Shown here: positions 6,612-13,056 of the stretch, piece by piece
How the letters are laid out: each line of letters starts with the position of its first letter
Position numbering within the stretch: position 1 is the first letter of the stretch
Assembly: GCA_029864225.1 (NCBI GenBank)
Contig: JAOTTU010000032.1
Location: 1-15,357 of the forward strand
DNA length: 15,357 bases
Source: Gammaproteobacteria bacterium
Lineage (GTDB): Bacteria > Pseudomonadota > Gammaproteobacteria > UBA9214
Direction: 5' to 3'
Made by a program: the position numbers and the translations under genes
Notes under the pieces: generated by a model
What the model saw: the letters and a program-made list of their open reading frames with translations, nothing else
Told to the model about the DNA's origin: nothing
Databases searched by the model: none

Positions 6612-7907
6612 GTGAAGAACAATCTTTTCATGATCGTCACGATCGCCGGCATTGCATTGGCCATCGGTTATTATGCCGGCATACAGCAAGACACCGCGAT
6701 CACACAACCGGAACCGGAAATCGACCTCTCCCGACCCAGCCCCCTTATGCTTCCGGGCGATACCAGCCAGGGTTTGCCGCCCATCTCCGCGACACCGGCC
6801 GGTACTGCACACCCGGGAGGCGAGCATCCTCCGGTGAGTCCACCACCGCAAACGGGACGTGCCCACCTTAGCCTGAAAGCAGACCCGGATGCGAAGTTCA
6901 CCCACTTTCGCGTCGGCCAGCGCAACGTCAAGCAGATTATGGCTGACGGTGACCACATGTGGGTCGGCACTTCCGGTGGTGTGATCCGCTACAACATCAA
7001 TACCGACGACTACCGCCTGTTCGACCTGCGCAGCGGCCTGCTGGCCAACGGCATCTTTCACATCAGTAAACTGAATGGCCGGATCGTGGTCGGCACCTAT
7101 GGCGGCGGCATGGCGATCTATGACGAACCCGGGGACAAGTGGGACATCTACAACATTCCCGAGGGCCTTGGAGATGCCTTTGTCTATGATGTACTCGAGA
7201 TGCCCAACGGCGACGTCTGGATCGCGACCTGGTCCGGCGCCAACCGCGTGCGCGGCGGGGCACTCGACCAACGTGACCAATGGGATCTGTTCACCGTGGA
7301 AAATACCGCCGGCGGCTTACCGAATGACTGGGTTTACGGGCTGGCAAAAGGCAAGAATGGAGAGGTATGGATGGCCACCGAAGGCGGCCTTGCGCGCTAC
7401 CTGGACGGCAAGTGGAAAAACTGGAACCATGAAGACGGCCAGGGTGCACCCTATGCGCTCGTAAAGGACCAGATACAGTTCGCCAACGACCCGGCGGACT
7501 ATTCCAAACATCACACCCGCCAGAAAAATGAGATGGGCCTGCAGGAAGTCGATGTTGCCTACAATCCTAATTACATCGTCGCCTTGCTGATCGACAAGGA
7601 TGGTAGCGTCTGGGCCGGCACCTGGGGAGGCGGCCTGGCACACTTCGATGGCACAAACTGGCGCAACTACACCGTGACTGACGGCCTGCCCGCAAACCAT
7701 GTGTTCTCGCTGCACCAGGATCCGGCAGGCCGTATCTGGGTCGGAACCAGCAACGGGATGGCGGTACGCGAGGGAGACGCTTTCAGGGTGTACACAACAG
7801 CAGACGGACTGTTCTCCAACATTGTCTTTTCCATGGCAAACGCCACCGACGGCAGTGCATGGATTGGCAGCTTCGGGGGTGTAGCCCGCCTTGCGCAGCT
7901 GCCATAA
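6612..7907 (+). CDS. Membrane-anchored Reg_prop beta-propeller, paralogue of the preceding gene
   Basis: I place the start at GTG 6612, which has GGAGAA 7 nt upstream and opens directly into a hydrophobic segment (about 4-24). An upstream ATG at 6534 would lie inside the preceding gene and spoil this signal. The 431-aa product then has a Pro-rich spacer (30-85) and seven blades, including MWVGTSGG (116-123), VWIATWSG, VWMATEGG, VWAGTWGG and IWVGTSNG. A 38-residue insertion (279-316) before YNPNY (317-321) matches the one in the neighbour in position, and the blades after it are almost identical in motif. No cysteine follows the hydrophobic segment, so it is probably anchored in the inner membrane or cleaved by signal peptidase I. 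No kinase domain is present. Confidence 0.87.
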   Translation: MKNNLFMIVTIAGIALAIGYYAGIQQDTAITQPEPEIDLSRPSPLMLPGDTSQGLPPISATPAGTAHPGGEHPPVSPPPQTGRAHLSLKADPDAKFTHFRVGQRNVKQIMADGDHMWVGTSGGVIRYNINTDDYRLFDLRSGLLANGIFHISKLNGRIVVGTYGGGMAIYDEPGDKWDIYNIPEGLGDAFVYDVLEMPNGDVWIATWSGANRVRGGALDQRDQWDLFTVENTAGGLPNDWVYGLAKGKNGEVWMATEGGLARYLDGKWKNWNHEDGQGAPYALVKDQIQFANDPADYSKHHTRQKNEMGLQEVDVAYNPNYIVALLIDKDGSVWAGTWGGGLAHFDGTNWRNYTVTDGLPANHVFSLHQDPAGRIWVGTSNGMAVREGDAFRVYTTADGLFSNIVFSMANATDGSAWIGSFGGVARLAQLP

Positions 7908-7912
7908 ACCAG

Positions 7913-7955
7913 AACCTGATTCCGTAACAGTCTATCTAACACGGCCTGTCAGGTT
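7913..7955 (+). other. Intergenic stem-loop between propeller and cytochrome
   Basis: AACCTGA (7913-7919) pairs with TCAGGTT (7949-7955), and inside it CCGT (7922-7925) pairs with ACGG (7941-7944). There is no T-tract, so it is more likely an mRNA-processing or stabilising structure than a terminator. It could uncouple the last operon gene. Confidence 0.35.
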
Positions 7956-7982
7956 GGTACAACCGTCCTGGCAACCGGCGTA

Positions 7983-9008
7983 ATGCCTGCGCTCTTTCAC
8001 TTTCCTATCCCGCTACAAGCTGCTATCAGATGCACGTTGCTTGCGCTGGTTTTAGTGACGGGTAATCCGTTAGTTGCACAACAGCCACATCAGGATCCTT
8101 CTGCTGTCGACATACAAGAGCAAGGCAAGACCGTCTACAACTTTTATTGTTATCAGTGTCACAGCTATGCAGGTGATGCACGCACACTCGCAAGTTCTTT
8201 CCTGGAACCAAAGCCAAGGAATTTCTCGGCTACCGATCCCGACACCCTCAATCGGGAGCAAATGATTGAAGCTGTTACCCATGGTCGACCGGGGACGGCA
8301 ATGACCAGTTTTTCAAGTGTTTTGAACCTCGATGAAATCAGTGCGACGGTGGATTACATCCGCACAATGTTCATGCAGGGCAGTACACCGGAATTGATCT
8401 ACCACACACCTGAAAATGGTTGGGATGATCATGAACGCTACCGCTATGCCTTCCCGTTCGCGAGCGGAGAGATACCGCTGGATACTGCCTGGGAAAACCT
8501 GACACCAGAACAGCGGCACGGGAAGCAGCTTTTTATGCATTCCTGTATCAGCTGTCATGATCGCGGGCGAGTGACAAATGAGGGTGCCATCTGGGAACTG
8601 CGTGCCCTCTCCTATCCCAGGAAACATTACACCCATACCCGGCCAATGGACGGCCTGACAGGCGCATCACCCTATGCACTCCATGACAAGCCACCAGAGG
8701 TGGAAAGCCTGACTGCAAACGAACGCCGCGGTGAACAACTTTATCAACAAAATTGCGCCTTCTGCCATGCAGCAGACGGCACTGCCCGCAACTGGATTGG
8801 CAGTTTCCTGGAACCCCGACCACGCAATCTGACGGGGCAACAGCTTGCAGGAATGGACAACAGCCGCCTGAAGGATGTAATCATGGACGGTATCGAAGGT
8901 ACCTCAATGCCTGCATGGAGACATGTCCTTGACGCCGGCCAGATCGAGGACATACTCGATTACATCCAGCGTGTCTTCCGGCAAGCCGACAAGACCGATA
9001 AGCCCTGA
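7983..9008 (+). CDS. Periplasmic trihaem c-type cytochrome, second of the operon
   Basis: The 341-aa protein has a signal peptide (about 14-32, ending LVAQ) and haem sites CYQCH (56-60), CISCH (188-192) and CAFCH (258-262). Domain 1 has Met107 in GRPGTAMTS, like the repeats of the first operon cytochrome. Domain 3 has Met309 in GTSMPAW. The middle domain has no equivalent Met loop. His residues in KHYTHTRPM (214-222) are the likely sixth-ligand candidates. LEPKPRNF (about 74-81) and LEPRPRNL (about 276-283) repeat in domains 1 and 3. The gene is 75 nt after the propeller and ends the run. A weak GGCG ribosome element lies next to the ATG. Electron transfer is the clear role; partners are unknown. 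Confidence 0.88.
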   Translation: MPALFHFPIPLQAAIRCTLLALVLVTGNPLVAQQPHQDPSAVDIQEQGKTVYNFYCYQCHSYAGDARTLASSFLEPKPRNFSATDPDTLNREQMIEAVTHGRPGTAMTSFSSVLNLDEISATVDYIRTMFMQGSTPELIYHTPENGWDDHERYRYAFPFASGEIPLDTAWENLTPEQRHGKQLFMHSCISCHDRGRVTNEGAIWELRALSYPRKHYTHTRPMDGLTGASPYALHDKPPEVESLTANERRGEQLYQQNCAFCHAADGTARNWIGSFLEPRPRNLTGQQLAGMDNSRLKDVIMDGIEGTSMPAWRHVLDAGQIEDILDYIQRVFRQADKTDKP

Positions 9009-9018
9009 ACGGTTCACT

Positions 9019-9052
9019 GGCTTTCGGCGCACGGGATCGCCAGCCGGAAGCC
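9019..9052. terminator. Hairpin between convergent cytochrome genes, possible terminator
   Basis: GGCTTTCGGC (9019-9028) and GCCGGAAGCC (9043-9052) form a 10-bp stem (one U-G pair) around a 14-nt loop. The hairpin is placed in the 62-bp gap between two gene ends. It lacks a T-tract on either side, so intrinsic termination is only possible, not shown. Confidence 0.4.
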
Positions 9053-9070
9053 CCGAATCATGAGGATTGA

Positions 9071-9379
9071 TTACTGGCTACCGGAAACCATGTACTCCAC
9101 TGCAGCAGTAAGATCATCCGCAGAACAGTCCGCACAGGCACCCTTCGGCGGCATGGCGCCCTTGCCATTGGTGACACTGGCAACAAGTGCGTCCATACCT
9201 GTCGCAATACGTGGTGCCCAGGCCGCGTTGTCACCCAGCTTTGGCGCTCCGGCAGCGCCACTCATATGGCATGCCATACACTTGCTATTGTAAGTATCCG
9301 CTCCACCCGCCTGTACCTGCATGCCAGTACTCATGGCGGTCAGGGTTCCGATAATCACAGCAATCTGAATCTTCTTCAT
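9071..9379 (-). CDS. Cytochrome c5-type periplasmic monohaem protein
   Basis: The ATG at 9379 is chosen over an upstream GTG at 9388 because AGGTGAG sits 4-5 nt before it, whereas the GTG lies inside that element. The 102-aa product has a signal peptide (ending near VQAGG, 22-26), haem site CMACH at 34-38, axial Met76 in GKGAMPPKG and a Cys82/Cys85 pair (CADC) that forms the disulphide characteristic of cytochrome c5. Cytochrome c5 proteins are general periplasmic electron shuttles. It is convergent with the cytochrome operon and divergent from the next cytochrome. No GTGAC dyad is at a suitable distance for this strand. Confidence 0.9.
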   Translation of the reverse strand: MKKIQIAVIIGTLTAMSTGMQVQAGGADTYNSKCMACHMSGAAGAPKLGDNAAWAPRIATGMDALVASVTNGKGAMPPKGACADCSADDLTAAVEYMVSGSQ

Positions 9380-9505
9380 GGTACTCACCTCATCGTTAGC
9401 AATTTAAGATTCGAAAAAGCACCGATACAGTCAGCGACAGCTGCAAACAGTGTCTCAGTGCTACAAAAACGCACGATAATTATATAAATATATTGCTATA
9501 TATCT

Positions 9506-9520
9506 TGTGACATTGTTACC
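9506..9520. promoter_or_regulatory. GTGAC dyad site 5
   Basis: TGTGACATTGTTACC has one arm mismatch (GTGAC against GTTAC). An almost pure A/T tract (about 9476-9504) lies directly upstream, where RNA polymerase alpha C-terminal domains would bind in a class II promoter. Confidence 0.6.
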
Positions 9521-9541
9521 TACATTAATAACCTGTAATTC

Positions 9542-9547
9542 TATAAT
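9542..9547 (+). promoter_or_regulatory. Consensus -10 box (TATAAT) of the downstream cytochrome
   Basis: A perfect TATAAT is centred 31.5 bp after the dyad centre, with no -35 box at 17 bp. The expected start near 9554 leaves a short leader that still holds the GTGGAAG ribosome site. Confidence 0.55.
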
Positions 9548-9569
9548 TGGCAGATTGTGGAAGAATGCG

Positions 9570-10025
9570 ATGACAACAGGAATTTACAAAATCAGGCAAC
9601 AGCTGGTGGCGGGCGTATTTGTTCTTATGGGCGCAGCCTCAATTGTGTCCGCAGAAGTTCCTCAAAAGGACAGAGAGAATCCTGAGGGTGCCGATGTATT
9701 TCTTATCTTTTGTGCAGGTTGCCATGGAGTTGACGGCTTTGCTGCCTATCCGGCAGCACCCTCCTTTTCAATGGGCGACCGGTTGCATAAAGACGATAGC
9801 ACCTTGCTGCGAAGCATCCTGACTGGAAAAGGCGCAATGCCACCCTGGGAAGACAAATTGCCCGTATCGATGCTCCGCAACGCTATCCGGTACCTGCGTA
9901 TCATGAATGAACGTGTAAAAGTCGGACAGTCGCCCCGCCAACAAAAGCTGCCCACAACTATGTTCCTGTTTCAACCTACAGGCGAGAGGAAACCCTACTG
10001 GTGGCAATTGGATGGCGAGCAATGA
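9570..10025 (+). CDS. Periplasmic monohaem cytochrome c with C-terminal extension
   Basis: The start is ATG 9570, preceded by GGAAG at 7 nt. The longer frame from 9507 would begin inside the operator and upstream of the promoter's -10 box. The 151-aa product has a signal peptide (hydrophobic 11-26, ending VSA-E), haem site CAGCH at 48-52 and Met90 in GKGAMPPW. About 35 residues beyond the haem fold are rich in basic and aromatic residues (ending KPYWWQLDGEQ), which is unusual for such a small cytochrome and may be a docking tail. The haem domain parallels the monohaem protein at 5094-5432. It has its own dyad promoter, so I infer co-regulation with the operon. Confidence 0.85.
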   Translation: MTTGIYKIRQQLVAGVFVLMGAASIVSAEVPQKDRENPEGADVFLIFCAGCHGVDGFAAYPAAPSFSMGDRLHKDDSTLLRSILTGKGAMPPWEDKLPVSMLRNAIRYLRIMNERVKVGQSPRQQKLPTTMFLFQPTGERKPYWWQLDGEQ

Positions 10026-10251
10026 ATGCGCAGCAGGATTCCTGCCTGTATAATATTGCATCATTTATGGAATGACGAGGTCCGCCCTGTTCCGAAAGAC
10101 TTTCTGATGCTTCTCCGGCAGGCCGTTGGTAGTGAGAATAACGATCACAATACGTCGTACAGCCGCATTATCAAACTGATTAATCAGCAATATCCTGGCT
10201 TTCCGGTATATCACTCCCTGCACGGTGCGTTGAATAAATCAGCGGCGAAGC

Positions 10252-10416
10252 CCTCATCCGCCGCGCGTCGGTGAAACGAAGCCGCTGCCCTTCGAGCTGA
10301 TCCATAAGAATAAGGTTCTCTTCTATAAGATAGTCGATGACCTTCTGTTGATGGCTGCCAAACCAGCCGCACAGGGCGATCACAACGAGGTAGATGGATT
10401 GTATTACGTTAGTCAT
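10252..10416 (-). pseudogene. 5' remnant of an integrase-core transposase
   Basis: From an ATG at 10416 about 55 codons match the N-terminus of integrase-core (rve) transposases that I recall: WFGSHQQKVIDYLIEEN followed by QLEGQRLRFTDARR, a region that normally leads into RRRLAAKAKALGRK and then the catalytic DDE domain. Here the similarity stops after DARRM, and the frame ends at 10180 in unrelated residues. The catalytic domain is absent from the window. The element is therefore dead and marks an old insertion or deletion. The family assignment is from memory of conserved motifs. Confidence 0.6.
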
Positions 10417-10442
10417 TGCACGAACGGATTATCCGTTATATG
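10416..10442 (+). promoter_or_regulatory. Possible mobB promoter with operator-like dyad
   Basis: TTGCAC (10416-10421) and TATATG (10437-10442) are 15 bp apart. The perfect 15-bp dyad AACGGAT-T-ATCCGTT (10423-10437) fills the spacer. CGTTATAT (10434-10441) resembles half of a ModE site, but the second half is not evident. The dyad could equally be an end of the adjacent insertion remnant. Confidence 0.25.
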
Positions 10443-10535
10443 TTCGTACGGTTCGTTCGAGTATTTGCACCCTATGGACTGTATCCTCCAGCCGGGATAT
10501 GTAGTAAGCCAGCAGTTTCCGGGTACACTACCTAA

Positions 10536-11060
10536 ATGAAACACTCGAAACCGGTACTGGGCTTTGCCGCCTTCAGCGGCACCGGCAAGACCACCCTGCT
10601 GAAACAACTGATCCCGCTACTGGCGGAGCGTGGCATACGTGTCGGCGTCATCAAGCATGCCCACCATAACTTCGACATCGACAAGCCGGGAAAGGACAGT
10701 TACGAACTGCGCAAGGCCGGCGCCCGGCAATTGCTGGTGGCATCGGCCAGACGCTGGGCCCTGATGACGGAAAACGACAGCATCGGCGACCCGGAACTGG
10801 ATGGGTTGATCGGACGGCTGGCACTGGACAGCATCGACCTGGTACTGGTCGAGGGTTTCAAGCATGTGCCCTACCCTCGCATCGAATTACACCGGCCGGC
10901 CCTGGGTCATCCACTGCTGTACCCGGAAGACAGCAGCGTTATCGCGGTTGCTGCAGATGCCCCGATAGAGTGTGGCGACCTGCCATTGCTGGATCTGAAC
11001 AATGCCGCTGCGGTAACAGATTTTATCCTGGGGTGGCTGACACTACAGCAAGCGGAGTAA
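10536..11060 (+). CDS. mobB: Molybdopterin-guanine dinucleotide biosynthesis adaptor MobB
   Basis: The 174-aa protein has the MobB length and layout: a Walker A motif FSGTGKTT (13-20) at the N-terminus, then GVIKHAHHNFDIDKPGKDS (about 37-55), a signature region of the family, and LVEGFKH as the Walker B-like region (about 107-113). MobB is a GTP-binding adaptor that assists MobA in attaching GMP to molybdopterin to make the bis-MGD cofactor of DMSO-reductase-family enzymes. No clear ribosome site is seen before the ATG. It stands alone on the plus strand, convergent with moaB, and mobA is not in the window. Its presence suggests the host uses bis-MGD enzymes. Confidence 0.92.
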   Translation: MKHSKPVLGFAAFSGTGKTTLLKQLIPLLAERGIRVGVIKHAHHNFDIDKPGKDSYELRKAGARQLLVASARRWALMTENDSIGDPELDGLIGRLALDSIDLVLVEGFKHVPYPRIELHRPALGHPLLYPEDSSVIAVAADAPIECGDLPLLDLNNAAAVTDFILGWLTLQQAE

Positions 11061-11127
11061 CACTATGAGGCCGCGGCCCTGTCGACCAGCACTCCGGATC
11101 ACCGCCCGGCGTGAATGAGAAACTTGC

Positions 11128-11661
11128 TCAGCCTTTCTCCAGCACCCGCGGCATGAGTTCCACCAGGTTGCAGGGGCGCGTACGGTAGTCGAGCTGGTGA
11201 CTGATCAGCTTGCCCCAGCCGGTCCGGCAGGCGCCCGTGGACCCCGGCAGGCAGAAGATAAATGTCGCATTGGCAACACCGGCGACTGCGCGTGACTGAA
11301 TGGTGGAGGTATTGATCTCCTCATAGGAAACCGCACGAAACAACTCACCAAAGCCGTCGATCTGCTTGTCGAACAGGACCGTAATGGCTTCCGGGGTGCT
11401 GTCGCGCCCGGTGATACCGGTACCACCCGTAGTAATTACCGCGTTGATGCTTGCGTCGGCAATCCATTGCGAAACAGCTGCGCGGATCTGGTAGATGTCA
11501 TCCGGGACGATGCGCTTTTCGGCCAGCGAATGACCCGCCTCGGTCAGCATTTTCGCCAGCGTGTCACCGGACTTGTCAGTCGCATCGGTGCGCGTATCCG
11601 ACACTGTCATGACAGCGATGTTCAGCGGCTTGAATTCACGTTCGTTGGGATTGTTTGGCAT
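11128..11661 (-). CDS. moaB: Molybdopterin adenylyltransferase-type protein MoaB
   Basis: The 177-aa single MoCF-fold protein starts at ATG 11661 with GAGAG about 6 nt upstream. Diagnostic segments are VMTVSDTRT (17-25), the molybdopterin-binding ITTGGTGITGRD (76-87) with STPEA, and CLPGSTGA (137-144). This family adenylates molybdopterin before metal insertion. The lack of a longer MogA-style C-terminus favours the MoaB branch. It lies 16 nt after moeA, so the two are co-transcribed in pathway order: MoaB activates molybdopterin, and MoeA inserts the metal. Confidence 0.9.
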   Translation of the reverse strand: MPNNPNEREFKPLNIAVMTVSDTRTDATDKSGDTLAKMLTEAGHSLAEKRIVPDDIYQIRAAVSQWIADASINAVITTGGTGITGRDSTPEAITVLFDKQIDGFGELFRAVSYEEINTSTIQSRAVAGVANATFIFCLPGSTGACRTGWGKLISHQLDYRTRPCNLVELMPRVLEKG

Positions 11662-11677
11662 GTTAACTCTCGCGGCC

Positions 11678-12952
11678 TCAAATCAGGTTTTGAAATGGCT
11701 GGACCTCGACTTCCTCACCGATCTCTACACTGGTGCGGTCCGGGTCGAGCAGGATAAAGCAATTGGCCTCGCTCATGGAGCGCAGGATACCGGAACCCTG
11801 CGCACCGGCACTACGCACGGTAAATTCGCCCGGGGCGGATTGTTCCAGCACGCCACGCTGGAATTCATAGCGGCCGGGGCGTTTTCTCAATGCCGAGGTC
11901 GTGCGTGCACGCAGCGTAAAGGCCCCGAGTGCACCGGTCTCACCGGCCATCTTCAGCAGAGCCGGCCGGACGAACTGGAAATAGGTCACCATGACCGATA
12001 CCGGGTTCCCCGGAAGACCAAAGAACACCGCATCCCTGATGCGGCCGAAGGTCACCGGTCTGCCGGGTTTCATGGCAATTTTCCAGAACGACATGTTGCC
12101 GAGCTTCTCCAGCGTCTCCTTGACGAAGTCTGCCTCGCCCACCGAAACGCCACCGGTGGTAATGATGGCGTCGGCACCGGCGACGGCATCATGAAACGCC
12201 TGCTCGATGAGCTCGCGCTTGTCGCGCACCACTCCCATGTCGATGATCTCGACATCGAGTTTCCTCAGCATGCCATACAGGGTATAGCGGTTGCTGTCGT
12301 ATATCTCGCCAGGACCGAGCGGCTGGCCAACCGAGCGCAGTTCATCACCGGTGGAAAAGAAGGCTACCCTGGGCCTCCTAAAGACACGTACTCCGCCCAG
12401 TCCGAGTGAAGCCAGAACACCGGTGTCCGCCGCCGTCAGTCGTTTCCCGGGCGAGAAGACCTGCTGGCCGGTGGCGATATCCTCACCGGCCGCACGCACA
12501 TTCTGTCCGCGCCTGTGACCGCTACCGATACGCACCGTATTACCATCGCGCTCGGCATGCTCCTGCATCACGACTGTGTCCGCATCTGCCGGCATCATCC
12601 CGCCAGTCATGATCTGCACTGCCTGGCCTGGTTCAATGGGAGTCAGCCACGGGCGTCCTGCCCAGGAGGTACCGGGCACCGGGAATTCACGTACGCCACT
12701 GGCCGGCAGGTCGGCCGCACGTACCGCGTAGCCATCCATCGCGGAATTGGTGTGCGAGGGGACATCGATCGGGGAAACAATGTCTTCCGCAAGCACGCGT
12801 CCCAGCGCATCGCGCACCGGCAGAGCTTCAGTCGCGGCGACGGGTGTGACACCCTCGAGGATCCGTGCCTGCGCTTCAGCGACAGTGAGCAAACCGGTGT
12901 TCAGCTCGTCCTCGCAGCTGGGCTGCTTTTCAATTTCATTTCTCTGCATCAT
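11678..12952 (-). CDS. moeA: Molybdopterin molybdenumtransferase MoeA
   Basis: From ATG 12952 the protein has 424 aa, in line with MoeA. An open frame reaches 13060, but the added 36 residues are unlike the family. Key segments are NSAMDGYAV (69-77), the MoCF-domain ITTGGVSVGEADF (264-276) and GLPGNPVS (312-319). MoeA hydrolyses adenylyl-molybdopterin and inserts molybdate, and MoeA-like proteins can handle tungstate. A second ATG follows immediately (12949). The start lies in a perfect 17-bp inverted repeat, which may affect translation. It is 104 bp after tupC on the same strand, so uptake and insertion genes may form one unit. Confidence 0.92.
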   Translation of the reverse strand: MMQRNEIEKQPSCEDELNTGLLTVAEAQARILEGVTPVAATEALPVRDALGRVLAEDIVSPIDVPSHTNSAMDGYAVRAADLPASGVREFPVPGTSWAGRPWLTPIEPGQAVQIMTGGMMPADADTVVMQEHAERDGNTVRIGSGHRRGQNVRAAGEDIATGQQVFSPGKRLTAADTGVLASLGLGGVRVFRRPRVAFFSTGDELRSVGQPLGPGEIYDSNRYTLYGMLRKLDVEIIDMGVVRDKRELIEQAFHDAVAGADAIITTGGVSVGEADFVKETLEKLGNMSFWKIAMKPGRPVTFGRIRDAVFFGLPGNPVSVMVTYFQFVRPALLKMAGETGALGAFTLRARTTSALRKRPGRYEFQRGVLEQSAPGEFTVRSAGAQGSGILRSMSEANCFILLDPDRTSVEIGEEVEVQPFQNLI

Positions 12953-12967
12953 TAACGCCCCGTTAAT
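12951..12967 (-). promoter_or_regulatory. Perfect 7+3+7 inverted repeat over the moeA start codon
   Basis: ATTAACG-CCC-CGTTAAT covers the first ATG of moeA and the GGGG element just upstream. In RNA it would place the ribosome-site G residues in the loop and at the stem top, with AUG bases in the stem. A translational switch or a protein-binding operator are both possible. Neither is shown. Confidence 0.45.
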
Positions 12968-13022
12968 CCCCGCTCCCTCCAGGATGGGGCAGCGTTGATT
13001 GATCATATAAAAATCATGGCTG

Positions 13023-13041
13023 TCTGTCGCCAAAAGACAGA
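13023..13041 (-). other. Short hairpin downstream of tupC
   Basis: TCTGTC (13023-13028) and GACAGA (13036-13041) form a 6-bp stem with a 7-nt loop, 16 nt after the tupC stop. It is too weak and lacks the T-tract needed to call a terminator. It may attenuate reading into moeA. Confidence 0.25.
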
Positions 13042-13056
13042 TAGCAAGTATGTGTA

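Larger units (their letters stand above)
10026..10535. other. 510-bp gene-poor gap with an insertion-sequence remnant
   Basis: Apart from the transposase remnant and a possible mobB promoter, I see only small dyads: GCAGGA-T-TCCTGC (10033-10045) just past the cytochrome stop and CTGATTAATCAG (10176-10187). An 82-codon plus-strand frame starting right after the cytochrome stop runs into the remnant and resembles nothing known to me. The gap separates the cytochrome locus from the Moco genes. Confidence 0.5.

Noticed and set aside
6606..7280. Long minus-strand frame (224 codons) opposite the second propeller gene
   Set aside because: Same reason: its Ala/Val/Asp-rich composition is the reverse of the propeller codons.
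10026..10274. 82-codon plus-strand frame directly after the cytochrome stop
   Set aside because: It runs antisense into the transposase remnant and shows no recognisable domain. I cannot support it, although GGCGAG upstream is a weak ribosome-like site.
11561..12409. 282-codon plus-strand frame opposite moeA and moaB
   Set aside because: It is antisense to two clearly identified Moco genes and has no recognisable motif.
12953..13056. Moco/tungsten-cofactor riboswitch in front of moeA
   Set aside because: The 104-bp gap is shorter than that RNA as I know it, and I could find only short isolated stems, not its multi-helix fold.
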